A stretch of DNA of 64,000 nt from Spirochaetales bacterium (GTDB lineage: Bacteria; Spirochaetota; Spirochaetia; Treponematales; Treponemataceae), in assembly GCA_003252395.1 (NCBI GenBank), contig QKEL01000009.1:620001-684000 (forward strand). Direction: 5' to 3'. The notes beneath the pieces were generated by a model. The model was not told where the DNA came from. It searched no databases and saw nothing but the letters and a program-made list of their open reading frames with translations. Positions 54,589-63,381 of the stretch are shown here, piece after piece (position 1 is the first letter of the stretch; the number at the start of each line of letters is the position of its first letter). Both the position numbers and the translations under genes were made by a program.

Positions 54589-55769
54589 AGTCGAGACGAA
54601 GGTGGCATCGTTTTTTATATACCCTCAATGATCCGTCAATCAGGATCGGAATCGCCTTGTCCGTCTTTTTTTCGGCCCTGACCCTCGCTATCCTCGCGGC
54701 GGAAAAGGCCTCGAATCCGGCGCTGGAATCCGTTTCCGACGCCTTCTGGTATACCCTGGTTACCATTACCACCATCGGATACGGGGATATTACCCCGGTC
54801 ACGGGGTTGGGCCGGCTGGTCGCGGTGGCGATCATGTCGAGCGGGGTCGTGGTCTTCGGCGCCGTAAGCGGTAAACTGGCGTCGGTTTTTTTCGACAGAC
54901 AGCAAAAAAGGGAGCGGGGATTGGTTAAGCTCAGGAAAAAAAGGGAACACTTGGTCGTCTGCGGTTGGAAACCGGATATGGATTCGCTGGTGACCGGAAT
55001 TCTGCGCGCGAATCCGGAAATGCTTCCCGGCGATATCGTGCTGGTCAACGGGGCCTCGCAAGAGCGGATGTACCCCATTCTCAATTCAGCCGCCTTGCGC
55101 GGCATACATTACGTGAACGGAGACTTTATCGAGGAGGAAACCCTCGAACGGGCGAACGTGAAGACCGCCTCGAACGTGATGGTATTGGCCGATTATTCGC
55201 AGAACTACTCGGAAATAGAAATGGATTCCCGAACGGTACTCGCCGTAATCACCATAAAAAAGATGAATCGCATGAGCTATGTCGCCGCGGAGATCCTGGA
55301 CCCGAAATTCCGGAAGCACCTGGAAAACGAGCGTTGCGACGAGATCATCCTTTCCCGTCAGTACGAGAAACGGGTTTTGGTATCGGCCTCCGGAGCGACC
55401 GGCGCCAGCCATGTGCTGGAGCATCTTTTCGGCGAGGCGGAGAACGGGGGCCTCACCATCGTCGATATACCCGAACAGGGTATCGGCATGAATTTCGGCG
55501 AGCTTTCGGCGCTCTTTAGCGCGTCCGGGAGCGGCATTCTCGTGGGGCTCCTCGAAAACACCGGCAATTATTTCCTGAGAAAGCAGGAGGCCCTCGCCGA
55601 GGCCCAAAAGAATCCGGACATACCGGGCATCGTGAGCAATCTGAAAAAGGTAAAGGAACTGAAGAGCAACCGCACCGTGTTGGCCCCGGATACGGATTAC
55701 GCCGTGAAAAAGTATTCGAAGGCCATTCTGGTTTGCCCCACTGCCACCGTTGACGGGGAAGCGTTATGA
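54585..55769 (+). CDS. Two-TM potassium channel with C-terminal RCK/TrkA-N-like domain
   Basis: TTG start at 54585 overlapping the hemW TGA, after GGAGGAG; selectivity filter TITTIGYGDITP; HLVVCGWKPDMDSLVTGIL, VLVNGASQERM. Confidence 0.88.
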   Translation: MKSRRRWHRFLYTLNDPSIRIGIALSVFFSALTLAILAAEKASNPALESVSDAFWYTLVTITTIGYGDITPVTGLGRLVAVAIMSSGVVVFGAVSGKLASVFFDRQQKRERGLVKLRKKREHLVVCGWKPDMDSLVTGILRANPEMLPGDIVLVNGASQERMYPILNSAALRGIHYVNGDFIEEETLERANVKTASNVMVLADYSQNYSEIEMDSRTVLAVITIKKMNRMSYVAAEILDPKFRKHLENERCDEIILSRQYEKRVLVSASGATGASHVLEHLFGEAENGGLTIVDIPEQGIGMNFGELSALFSASGSGILVGLLENTGNYFLRKQEALAEAQKNPDIPGIVSNLKKVKELKSNRTVLAPDTDYAVKKYSKAILVCPTATVDGEAL

Positions 55770-56254
55770 GCGCCGAAGTCATCGAGCGGATCAGGAATAT
55801 CGCCATCTTTTCGGATTTTTCCGGCGACCCGGAACGGCTCGGGAAAATCGCCGCGAAACTGAAAGTGCGTCGCCACGCGGCGGGCAGCGCGATCATAACC
55901 GAAGGGGAGGAAGGCGATACCCTTTTCGTGCTCAACGCGGGGAGCGTGCGGATATTGCGGAATACCCTCGCGGGAGACACCTTCGCCCTCGTAAACCTCT
56001 CGGCCGACGCAAACGTGTACTTCGGGGAAATCGCGCTAATAGACAACGACCGCAGGTCGGCCACGGTAACCGCGCTGACCGACTGCGAGACGCTGACGCT
56101 CGCGAGGAAGGATTATTTGGATCTCTGCGAGGAAGACCCGGTGATCGGCTATCGGCTCACCTTCCAGCTCGCCCTCAAGCTCGGCTCCGCGCTGCGAAAA
56201 TCCAACCGCGACATGATTACCATGTACCAGGCCCTGCTCGAGGAAATTAGCTGA
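55766..56254 (+). CDS. Stand-alone cyclic-nucleotide-binding-domain protein
   Basis: 162 aa CRP-fold: AAGSAIITEGEEGDTLFVLNAGSVRILRN, ANVYFGEIALIDNDRRSATVTALTDCETLTLARKDY; ATGA overlap with the channel gene; no HTH. Confidence 0.9.
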   Translation: MSAEVIERIRNIAIFSDFSGDPERLGKIAAKLKVRRHAAGSAIITEGEEGDTLFVLNAGSVRILRNTLAGDTFALVNLSADANVYFGEIALIDNDRRSATVTALTDCETLTLARKDYLDLCEEDPVIGYRLTFQLALKLGSALRKSNRDMITMYQALLEEIS

Positions 56255-56268
56255 ACGACACCGACTAC

Positions 56269-58842
56269 CTAGGAAAAAAAGCTGTCGAGCTTGCGATAGA
56301 TCGCGCCTACCGCTTCCTTGTCTTCTTCGGCGGCGGTTTCGCTCATCTGGTCTATGAGGGTCTCGAGGCTCGCCAGGGTCTCGTTCAGGGCGGTGTGAAA
56401 CCCCCGTGAGCATTTGAACCAGAACTGACCGTTCCCGTCGTTAAAGAGGCAAATGAAACCCAGTTCCTTGCTCTTTTCTTTGGCGACCGTTACCCGAAAC
56501 AGCCATTTTAAGTTGCTTATCAAGCGTCCGGGGTCATCGGCGAACACGAAATTTTCCCTGCGCGGCCAGGCATTGGCCGCAACCGGCTCAAGGGGAAAGG
56601 TTGCGGCTACCCGCAATATCAAATCCATCTTTTCCCCGGCAAGAAGGTCGTGCGAACCGATCTGTATCTTGCCGCGAAGCCCCGCGATTTGCTTCATGAG
56701 CGAGCCGGATAGATCCGCTCCCTTTAGCGCCGCGGTGAATCGATCCAGGGGTAGGGTAAGCTGTTTCTTGCCTTTTACGCGGGTAATCTCGAAAAAATCG
56801 TTTCCGAACGCCACGCCCTCGACCGGTTTCTCTGCCGCAGCGGCGGTCGAAGCGGCCTGACCCGGTACGGCTTGGCGACCTACGCGGCTCTTTCCGCCCG
56901 GGGCGGTTCCCTCGCGCGCCGCCTCGATCCGCCCGTCTTTTCCCCGCTTTGGAGATAAACCGGCGATAAGCTCGGGATCGATCCGGGAGAGGATTTTCCG
57001 GTCCAGGGGGGAAACGGACATGGCGTACATGCGCGAGGTGCGCACGATTTCGCCCGCCACGATAAACTGCGGGCTTTCCCGATACATGCACGAACCGGGG
57101 TGTATTTGGATGCGCTCGGCCGTAAGGCTCTTGAAGGAATCGCGCCCTTCCCGCACGCAGACGAATTGTATCATGCCCGTGGCGACGCAGGTCAGGTAAT
57201 CCTCCACCGGGCCGCCGCCGATTATCGGCACGCCCATATCGGAGACGATCAGTTCCAATTGGTCCTTGATATTCGATATTTCCGCCATGACCCGCTCGTC
57301 CAAAAAGCTGATCTCGCAGAAGCGGGACTTGTTTTTCGCCATCTTGTGCATGCGGTATATTTTCAAAAACGAGGCGAAGTCTCCCGCGGGATCGCGAAAC
57401 CCGTGATGGGCCTTGCGCGCGTCCATCTCCTTCCCGGGAGGGAGTATGAAGGGAGACTGGGCCGAGAGAAAGGCCGCCGCCACGATTACGTCCTCCACGA
57501 CCGAGGGCCAATTGAGTATGGCCTCCACGATGATTCGGGACTGCCGGGGAGGCAGTGGGAATTGGCACATCATTTTGCCCGTACGGGAGAGGCTGTTGTC
57601 GGCGTTCAACGCCGCCAGCAGGTTGAGCGTTTCCACCGCGCCCACGAGGCCGCTCTTGGAGGGGGGCGATATGAAATCGAATTGCTCGAAATCGGTGATG
57701 CCAAGCTCCGACATGCGGAGCACTACCTCCGAAAGGTCCGTCCGGTATATTTCCTCGGTGGTATAAAGGGGCCGCTCCTCGAAGTCCTTGCGCTCGTACA
57801 GGCGGTAACAGGTTCCCTCGCGGGTGCGTCCCGCCCGGCCCCGTCGCTGGTTGCACGAGGCCTTTGACACCGGAACCTCGTTCAGGCTCGAGGTATAGCT
57901 GAACGGATTGTAAAAGTTGAGCTTTGCCTGGCCGGAATCGATCACGCTGGTAATGCCGTCTATGGTGACGGACGTTTCGGCGATATTCGTGGAGATGATG
58001 ATTTTCTTCTTTCCGAAAGGCGGCGGGTCGAACACCCGCTCCTGCTCTTCCTTCCCGAGCCGGCCGTAGAGGGGCAGCACGTGGAGCTTCCGGAACCAGG
58101 GCTCAAGGGACAATCGCTGAACACAGCCCTTGATCGCCCTTTCGCCGGGAAGGAACACGAGGATATCCCCCGAACGTCCGTCGCCGATAATCCTGCCGAC
58201 GATGCCCGCGATTTTTTCCATGAGGGCCTCTTCGGCCGCGAGGCCTCCGCCCGAGGCGGGGATGGGGGGCGGGTCGTACACGAGGGTGACGGGGTAGGTG
58301 ATCGCGTCGATCATGACCACCGGGCAATCGTCGAAATAGGCAGAGAAAAGCTCGGTATTCATCGTGGCGGAAGATACGATGACCTTGAAATCCGGACGCT
58401 CGGCGAGAACGCGCTTGAGCAGTCCGAGAATGAAGTCGATGTTGAGGCTACGCTCGTGGGCCTCGTCCACCATCAGCATGGAATACTTGCTGAGCCAGGG
58501 ATCGAGTTTCATTTCCTGAAGCAAAATGCCGTCGGTCATGATCTTGATTCGGGTACCGGCCTCGGTTTTATCCTCGAACCGCATTTTATAGCCCACGAGG
58601 CCGGGCATGGGGGTTTTAAGCTGCTTCGAGATAAACTCGCTGACCGAAAGGGCGGCGATGCGGCGGGGTTGGGTAACGCCGATCATTCCGTTCTTGGAAT
58701 AACCGGCCTCATGCAGGATAATCGGGAGCTGAGTCGTTTTTCCGGAACCCGTGGGGCTTTCCACGACGATGACCTGGTTTCTTTCCAGCATGTCAAGGAT
58801 ACGTTGTTTTTGCTGGTATACCGGCAAATCATGTGGTTGCAT
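56269..58842 (-). CDS. hrpA: ATP-dependent RNA helicase HrpA-like (DEAH)
   Basis: 857 aa; VIVVESPTGSGKTTQLPIILHEAGY, MLMVDEAHERSLNIDFILGLLK, ISTNIAETSVTIDGITSVIDSG, QRRGRAGRT. Confidence 0.93.
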   Translation of the reverse strand: MQPHDLPVYQQKQRILDMLERNQVIVVESPTGSGKTTQLPIILHEAGYSKNGMIGVTQPRRIAALSVSEFISKQLKTPMPGLVGYKMRFEDKTEAGTRIKIMTDGILLQEMKLDPWLSKYSMLMVDEAHERSLNIDFILGLLKRVLAERPDFKVIVSSATMNTELFSAYFDDCPVVMIDAITYPVTLVYDPPPIPASGGGLAAEEALMEKIAGIVGRIIGDGRSGDILVFLPGERAIKGCVQRLSLEPWFRKLHVLPLYGRLGKEEQERVFDPPPFGKKKIIISTNIAETSVTIDGITSVIDSGQAKLNFYNPFSYTSSLNEVPVSKASCNQRRGRAGRTREGTCYRLYERKDFEERPLYTTEEIYRTDLSEVVLRMSELGITDFEQFDFISPPSKSGLVGAVETLNLLAALNADNSLSRTGKMMCQFPLPPRQSRIIVEAILNWPSVVEDVIVAAAFLSAQSPFILPPGKEMDARKAHHGFRDPAGDFASFLKIYRMHKMAKNKSRFCEISFLDERVMAEISNIKDQLELIVSDMGVPIIGGGPVEDYLTCVATGMIQFVCVREGRDSFKSLTAERIQIHPGSCMYRESPQFIVAGEIVRTSRMYAMSVSPLDRKILSRIDPELIAGLSPKRGKDGRIEAAREGTAPGGKSRVGRQAVPGQAASTAAAAEKPVEGVAFGNDFFEITRVKGKKQLTLPLDRFTAALKGADLSGSLMKQIAGLRGKIQIGSHDLLAGEKMDLILRVAATFPLEPVAANAWPRRENFVFADDPGRLISNLKWLFRVTVAKEKSKELGFICLFNDGNGQFWFKCSRGFHTALNETLASLETLIDQMSETAAEEDKEAVGAIYRKLDSFFS

Positions 58843-58849
58843 ACCCTTG

Positions 58850-58878
58850 ATTATAGACGTTTACCGGCGGAGGAGCAA
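58850..58878 (-). promoter_or_regulatory. Predicted hrpA promoter, leaderless
   Basis: Minus strand TTGCTC (58878-58873), 17 bp, TATAAT (58855-58850), 7 nt, ATG 58842. Confidence 0.5.
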
Positions 58879-60096
58879 TCAGTCCGCGGGTATCGCGACG
58901 GGAAGATAGGCTTGCATGAGTCGCCACCGGGCGCGGTAGTACTCGGTTTCGGCCGGTGACAGACCGTTCATGAACGATTCAGTAACCCTGCGCACCACCA
59001 ATCCCTCCCGTCGGTCGCGCCAATTGGTGACCGGGTATTCGGCCACGGAGAAGGAGAAGCCGGCTACGGAGGGAAGGGGGCCGTTCCGGGAGGCGGTCAC
59101 GCGAAGCAACACCGCGTCTCCCGTATATTCCCGGTACCCGTCCGGATTCTCCCGGTCGGTATCCCAGCGCTGGCCGGATATGAAGTTTCCCATGGAATAC
59201 ATAACGAGAACGCTCCGGTCCCGCGCCGGGAGTATCTCCCAGCTTTGCATGACATGGGGGTGATGGGCCCAGATAATATCCGCGCCGGCTTCGGCGAGTC
59301 GCGAAAACCACGCTTTCTTCGACTCCGAAACGGTTCTGACGTATTCGCTCTCGTTTACGTGAATCGAGAGAACGAAAAGGCTCTCGGGATTCTCGGCGCG
59401 CATGGCCCGGACCGTCTCGAGGAAGGCCGCTCGCTCCGTTTCGCGGGGAGGAACCAGGTAGACGAGGTTCCGGGACGAATCATAGCTATTGAGAATTTCG
59501 GTAACGGCGAGAAAGAGAATTTGATGGCCCTTTATGGCGGTCGCGACGGGCTTCATTCCCTCATCGGGAAAGGACTTAAGCCCCGAGGACAGCGCGACGC
59601 CGGATTGGTTTTCCACGGCCTTCTTGGTCGCCTGCATGGAGGGAGCGCCTTGATCGTTGGCATGGTTATTCGCCAGGGATAAAACGTCAAAACCGCCTTC
59701 GACCGCGGCAGAGAGGTAGGGGGAGTGTACGTTGAAGCGGGGATAGGTCGACTCGGGCAGGGAGTCGTCAACGGGCATCTCAAGGTTCCCGAAGGTAAGG
59801 TCGTCGGCGCGGAGATACTCGCGTACGTCGTCGTAAATGCTTTCGTAGCGGGCCATGGAATAGTTGCAACGATGGGCCATGATATCGCCGGCGAAGGTAA
59901 GAACGAGCGGGGAGGGCGCGGGGGGCGGCGGGGCCTGGAGCGGGGGTTCCCGGACCGCTTCCGGCGCGGGCGTTCCGAAGGTTTCCGGAACGCCGCGATC
60001 GGGTACGTGGGCGCAGCCGGCGAGAAAGAGAAAGAAAGCCGCACTCGTCGCGAAGGCGCGCGCGGTTCGCTTGATGCCGTTCGGGAAGGTACTCAT
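58879..60096 (-). CDS. CapA-family (PgsA-like) metallophosphatase lipoprotein
   Basis: Start at MSTFPNGIKRT (60096), lipobox-like FLFLAGCAH; LVLTFAGDIMAHRCN, FGNLEMPVDDS, SLANNHANDQG, DIIWAHHPHVMQSWEI. Confidence 0.9.
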   Translation of the reverse strand: MSTFPNGIKRTARAFATSAAFFLFLAGCAHVPDRGVPETFGTPAPEAVREPPLQAPPPPAPSPLVLTFAGDIMAHRCNYSMARYESIYDDVREYLRADDLTFGNLEMPVDDSLPESTYPRFNVHSPYLSAAVEGGFDVLSLANNHANDQGAPSMQATKKAVENQSGVALSSGLKSFPDEGMKPVATAIKGHQILFLAVTEILNSYDSSRNLVYLVPPRETERAAFLETVRAMRAENPESLFVLSIHVNESEYVRTVSESKKAWFSRLAEAGADIIWAHHPHVMQSWEILPARDRSVLVMYSMGNFISGQRWDTDRENPDGYREYTGDAVLLRVTASRNGPLPSVAGFSFSVAEYPVTNWRDRREGLVVRRVTESFMNGLSPAETEYYRARWRLMQAYLPVAIPAD

Positions 60097-60104
60097 CGGC
60101 AAAA

Positions 60105-60134
60105 ACTATAACATTGACAGCGCTATATACTCAA
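60105..60134 (-). promoter_or_regulatory. Predicted promoter of capA-like gene, leaderless
   Basis: Minus strand TTGAGT (60134-60129), 18 bp, TATAGT (60110-60105), 8 nt, ATG 60096. Confidence 0.5.
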
Positions 60135-60142
60135 GTTAAACT
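60114..60142 (+). promoter_or_regulatory. Predicted ppdK promoter
   Basis: TTGACA (60114-60119), 17 bp, TAAACT (60137-60142); AGGAGGAG at 60173-60180 and ATG 60192. Confidence 0.6.
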
Positions 60143-60191
60143 TTTATAGTTACAAGTTTCGGTCCATTGACCAGGAGGAGCAATCATAATC

Positions 60192-63110
60192 ATGGCAAAA
60201 GAGAAGTACGTTTATTTTTTCGGTGAGAAAAGCGCCGAGGGAGACGGTTCTATGAAAGAACTGCTCGGCGGTAAGGGAGCTGGCCTCGCGGAGATGACCA
60301 AGATAGGGCTCCCCGTTCCGGCGGGCTTTACCATCACCACCGAGGTATGCGACCTCTATTATAAAAATAAGAAGCAATATCCCGCGAGCCTCGCCGATGA
60401 GGTCGCGAAAAACCTGAAAAAACTCGAGAAAACCACCGGCAAGAAACTGGGCGATCCGGCAGACCCGCTCCTCGTCTCCGTACGCTCCGGCGCCGCGGTT
60501 TCCATGCCCGGCATGATGGAAACCATACTCAATCTCGGGCTTACCGACGCGTCGGTGGAAGGACTGGCGAAAAAGACGGGAAACCGCCGCTTTGCCCTGG
60601 ACGCGTACCGCCGCTTTATCATGATGTACGGTTCCACCGCGATGGGGATCAACCGCGAGAAATTCGACCACGCCTTTCATCAGGTTAAGGAAAATCTCAC
60701 TCGCGCGCGACTGAAGGCAAAAAAAGAAGTCAAGATCGGCGACACCGACGTCAACGAGGAAGAACTTTCTTCCCTTATCAAGGATTTTAAGGCCCTCTAC
60801 AAAAAGGAAATCAAGAAAGAGTTTCCCCAGGATCCGGTCGAGCAATTGTGGGGCGCCATCGGCGCCGTGTTCGGTTCGTGGATGGCGGACAAGGCAGTCA
60901 CCTACCGCAAGGTGGAACACCTCGTTGGCGTGAAGGGAACCGCGGTCAACGTGGTTCAGATGGTTTTCGGCAACAAGGGCGATACCTCCGGAACCGGCGT
61001 ATGCTTTACCCGCGACCCGAACACGGGCGAGAACACCTTCTACGGAGATTATCTGTTCAACGCCCAGGGAGAGGACGTGGTGGCGGGAATCCGCACGCCG
61101 ATAAAGCTTTCCGATTTCGAAAAGAGCGACCCCGCCGCGTACAAACAGCTGCTCGCGGTCCGAAAGACCCTGGAAACCCATTACAAGGAAATGCAGGATC
61201 TCGAGTTTACCGTAGAGGAAGGCAAGCTCTACATGCTCCAGTGCCGTACCGGCAAGCGCTCTCCCGGCGCCGCCTTCCGCATCGCCGTGGACATGGTAAA
61301 CGAAAAGCTCATAACCAAGGAACAGGCCCTCTCCCGCATTAAGTCGAGCGATATAGAGGGCATATTTTATCCGGCGATAGACAAGAGCCAAACCGCCGAG
61401 CTGAAAGCAGCCTTTATTGTTCAGGGAATCGACGCGGTGCCCGGCGCGGCGTGCGGAAAGGTCTATTTCAGCGCCGAAAAGGCCGAGGAAGCGGCGGCCG
61501 ACGGAACGAAGGTCATTCTCGTGCGAAAGGAAACGAGCCCCGAAGACGTCGGCGGAATGCACGCCGCCCAGGGCATTCTTACCGCCACGGGAGGAAAGAC
61601 CAGTCACGCGGCGGTGGTGGCTCGCGGGTGGGGTAAATGCTGTATCGTCGGCTGCGAAAAGCTCGATATCGATTACGCGAAAAAAACGTTTACCGCCAAC
61701 GGGAAAACGGTTAAGGAGGGCGACTTCATAACCCTCGACGGATCGAACGGAAACGTCTACCAGGGCGAGCTCAAGCTGGTGAGCCCGAAACTGCCGGAAT
61801 CCTATAAAACCATTATGGAATGGGCGGACAAGATTCGTACCCTCAAGGTGCGGACCAACGCCGATACCCCCTACGACGCGAAACGGGCGAGGGAACTCGG
61901 GGCCGAGGGAATCGGGCTTTGCCGAACCGAGCATATGTTCTTCGATACCGAGGAGCGCATTCTCGCGATTCGCGAGATGATCATCGCGGATACCTCAGAC
62001 GCGCGGAAGAAGGCGCTGGCCAAGCTGTTGCCTTTCCAGACCAAGGATTTCGAGGGAATTTTCAAGGCCATGGACGGTCATGGCGTCACGATTCGCCTGA
62101 TCGATCCTCCGCTCCACGAATTCGTGCCCCACGACGAGGCGGGGCAAAAAGCCCTCGCGAAGGCGGTGAACGTTCCGTTTGAAACGGTACGAAGCCGGGT
62201 CGAGAAGCTTCACGAGGCGAATCCCATGCTCGGCCACCGCGGGTGCCGACTGGCGATAACCTATCCCGAAATCCTCGAAATGCAGGTTACCGCCATCATG
62301 ACCGCCGCCTGCAACGTTGCGAAGAAGGGAATCAAGGTCCTTCCCGAGATCATGATCCCGCTGGTTATCGACGCGAAGGAGCTCGCCATCCTTGAACGAC
62401 TGACGCGGGCCGCCGCCGACGCGGTGATCGCCAAAAAGGCCGTACCGGTCAAATACCTGGTGGGGACCATGATCGAGACGCCGCGCGCCGCCCTTCTCGC
62501 CGACGAGATCGCGCACGTTGCGGAGTTCTTCTCCTTCGGCACCAATGACCTCACGCAAATGACCTTGGGCATGAGCCGCGACGACGCCGGGAAGTTCCTC
62601 CCCGATTACGTGGACGAACACAAGGCCGCGGTTTTCGCGAAAGACCCCTTCCAGAGCCTGGACGTGAACGGCGTCGGCTTGCTGGTCGAAAGCGGCATAG
62701 AGTTGGGTCGCTCGGTTCGCGCGGGGCTCAAGGTAGGAATTTGCGGCGAGCACGGAGGCGATTCGGCTTCCGTCAAGTTCTGCTACGCCGCGGGCATGGA
62801 TTACGTTTCGGCCTCTCCCTTCCGCGTCCCCATAGCGCGGCTCGCCGCAGCCCAGGCGGTTATCGAGGAAGCGCAGAAGAGCGCCGCGCCCCTAAAGGCC
62901 GCTCGTGGGCCAAAGAAAGGCGCCGCTACGGCCAAGAAGGGCACAACCGCCAAGAAGACTACGACGGCGAAGGCAGCCCCGAAGAAAGCGGCGAAGGCAA
63001 AGCCCGAAACCGCCAGCAAGGCGCCGGCCACGGCAAAAAAAGCGCCGAAGGCAAAGCCCAAAGCGCCGGGGAAGGCTCAGGCGAAAACGGTAAAAACCGT
63101 AAAGAAATAA
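60192..63110 (+). CDS. ppdK: Pyruvate, phosphate dikinase with unusual basic C-terminal tail
   Basis: 972 aa; GGKGAGLAEMTKIGLPVPAGFTITTE, GGKTSHAAVVARGWGKCCIVGC, GICGEHGGDSASVKFCYAAGMDYVSASPFRVPIARLAAAQA, then K/A/P/T-rich tail. Confidence 0.97.
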   Translation: MAKEKYVYFFGEKSAEGDGSMKELLGGKGAGLAEMTKIGLPVPAGFTITTEVCDLYYKNKKQYPASLADEVAKNLKKLEKTTGKKLGDPADPLLVSVRSGAAVSMPGMMETILNLGLTDASVEGLAKKTGNRRFALDAYRRFIMMYGSTAMGINREKFDHAFHQVKENLTRARLKAKKEVKIGDTDVNEEELSSLIKDFKALYKKEIKKEFPQDPVEQLWGAIGAVFGSWMADKAVTYRKVEHLVGVKGTAVNVVQMVFGNKGDTSGTGVCFTRDPNTGENTFYGDYLFNAQGEDVVAGIRTPIKLSDFEKSDPAAYKQLLAVRKTLETHYKEMQDLEFTVEEGKLYMLQCRTGKRSPGAAFRIAVDMVNEKLITKEQALSRIKSSDIEGIFYPAIDKSQTAELKAAFIVQGIDAVPGAACGKVYFSAEKAEEAAADGTKVILVRKETSPEDVGGMHAAQGILTATGGKTSHAAVVARGWGKCCIVGCEKLDIDYAKKTFTANGKTVKEGDFITLDGSNGNVYQGELKLVSPKLPESYKTIMEWADKIRTLKVRTNADTPYDAKRARELGAEGIGLCRTEHMFFDTEERILAIREMIIADTSDARKKALAKLLPFQTKDFEGIFKAMDGHGVTIRLIDPPLHEFVPHDEAGQKALAKAVNVPFETVRSRVEKLHEANPMLGHRGCRLAITYPEILEMQVTAIMTAACNVAKKGIKVLPEIMIPLVIDAKELAILERLTRAAADAVIAKKAVPVKYLVGTMIETPRAALLADEIAHVAEFFSFGTNDLTQMTLGMSRDDAGKFLPDYVDEHKAAVFAKDPFQSLDVNGVGLLVESGIELGRSVRAGLKVGICGEHGGDSASVKFCYAAGMDYVSASPFRVPIARLAAAQAVIEEAQKSAAPLKAARGPKKGAATAKKGTTAKKTTTAKAAPKKAAKAKPETASKAPATAKKAPKAKPKAPGKAQAKTVKTVKK

Positions 63111-63116
63111 TTGAAG

Positions 63117-63152
63117 AAAGCCGTTCGGATAGGCTCCGAACGGCTTTTTTTT
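63117..63152 (+). terminator. Intrinsic terminator downstream of ppdK
   Basis: AAGCCGTTCGGA (63118-63129), 5-nt loop, TCCGAACGGCTT (63135-63146), followed by a T run. Confidence 0.9.
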
Positions 63153-63381
63153 CGTGAGGACCGCTCAATCAGAATCCCGCAAGCCGGAATGAATCGCACC
63201 ATCTTCCTCGAAACAATATAAGCATGTGCAATATTTTATAACATCGCCAAGGTCGCGGTGACAGCTCTCAATCTCGCCCATTAAAAACCGAAAGCGTTCT
63301 TGCGTACGATACCGCTATTGCCCGAAGCGTTTCGTATCGGTATGATTAAGAAACGATACACTGTATAATCGGAGATACACC

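Noticed and set aside
56588-57856. 422-aa minus-strand ORF in another frame of hrpA
   Set aside because: Arg/Gly/Pro-rich out-of-frame translation inside hrpA.
60150-61934. 594-aa minus-strand ORF opposite ppdK
   Set aside because: Antisense to a certain CDS; amino-acid composition and lack of family motifs fit a GC-rich codon-shadow ORF.
63341-63381. TATAAT at 63364-63369 before the solute-binding gene as another leaderless promoter
   Set aside because: No plausible -35, the ATG is 12 nt away, and a GGAG lies between; kept as uncertain only.
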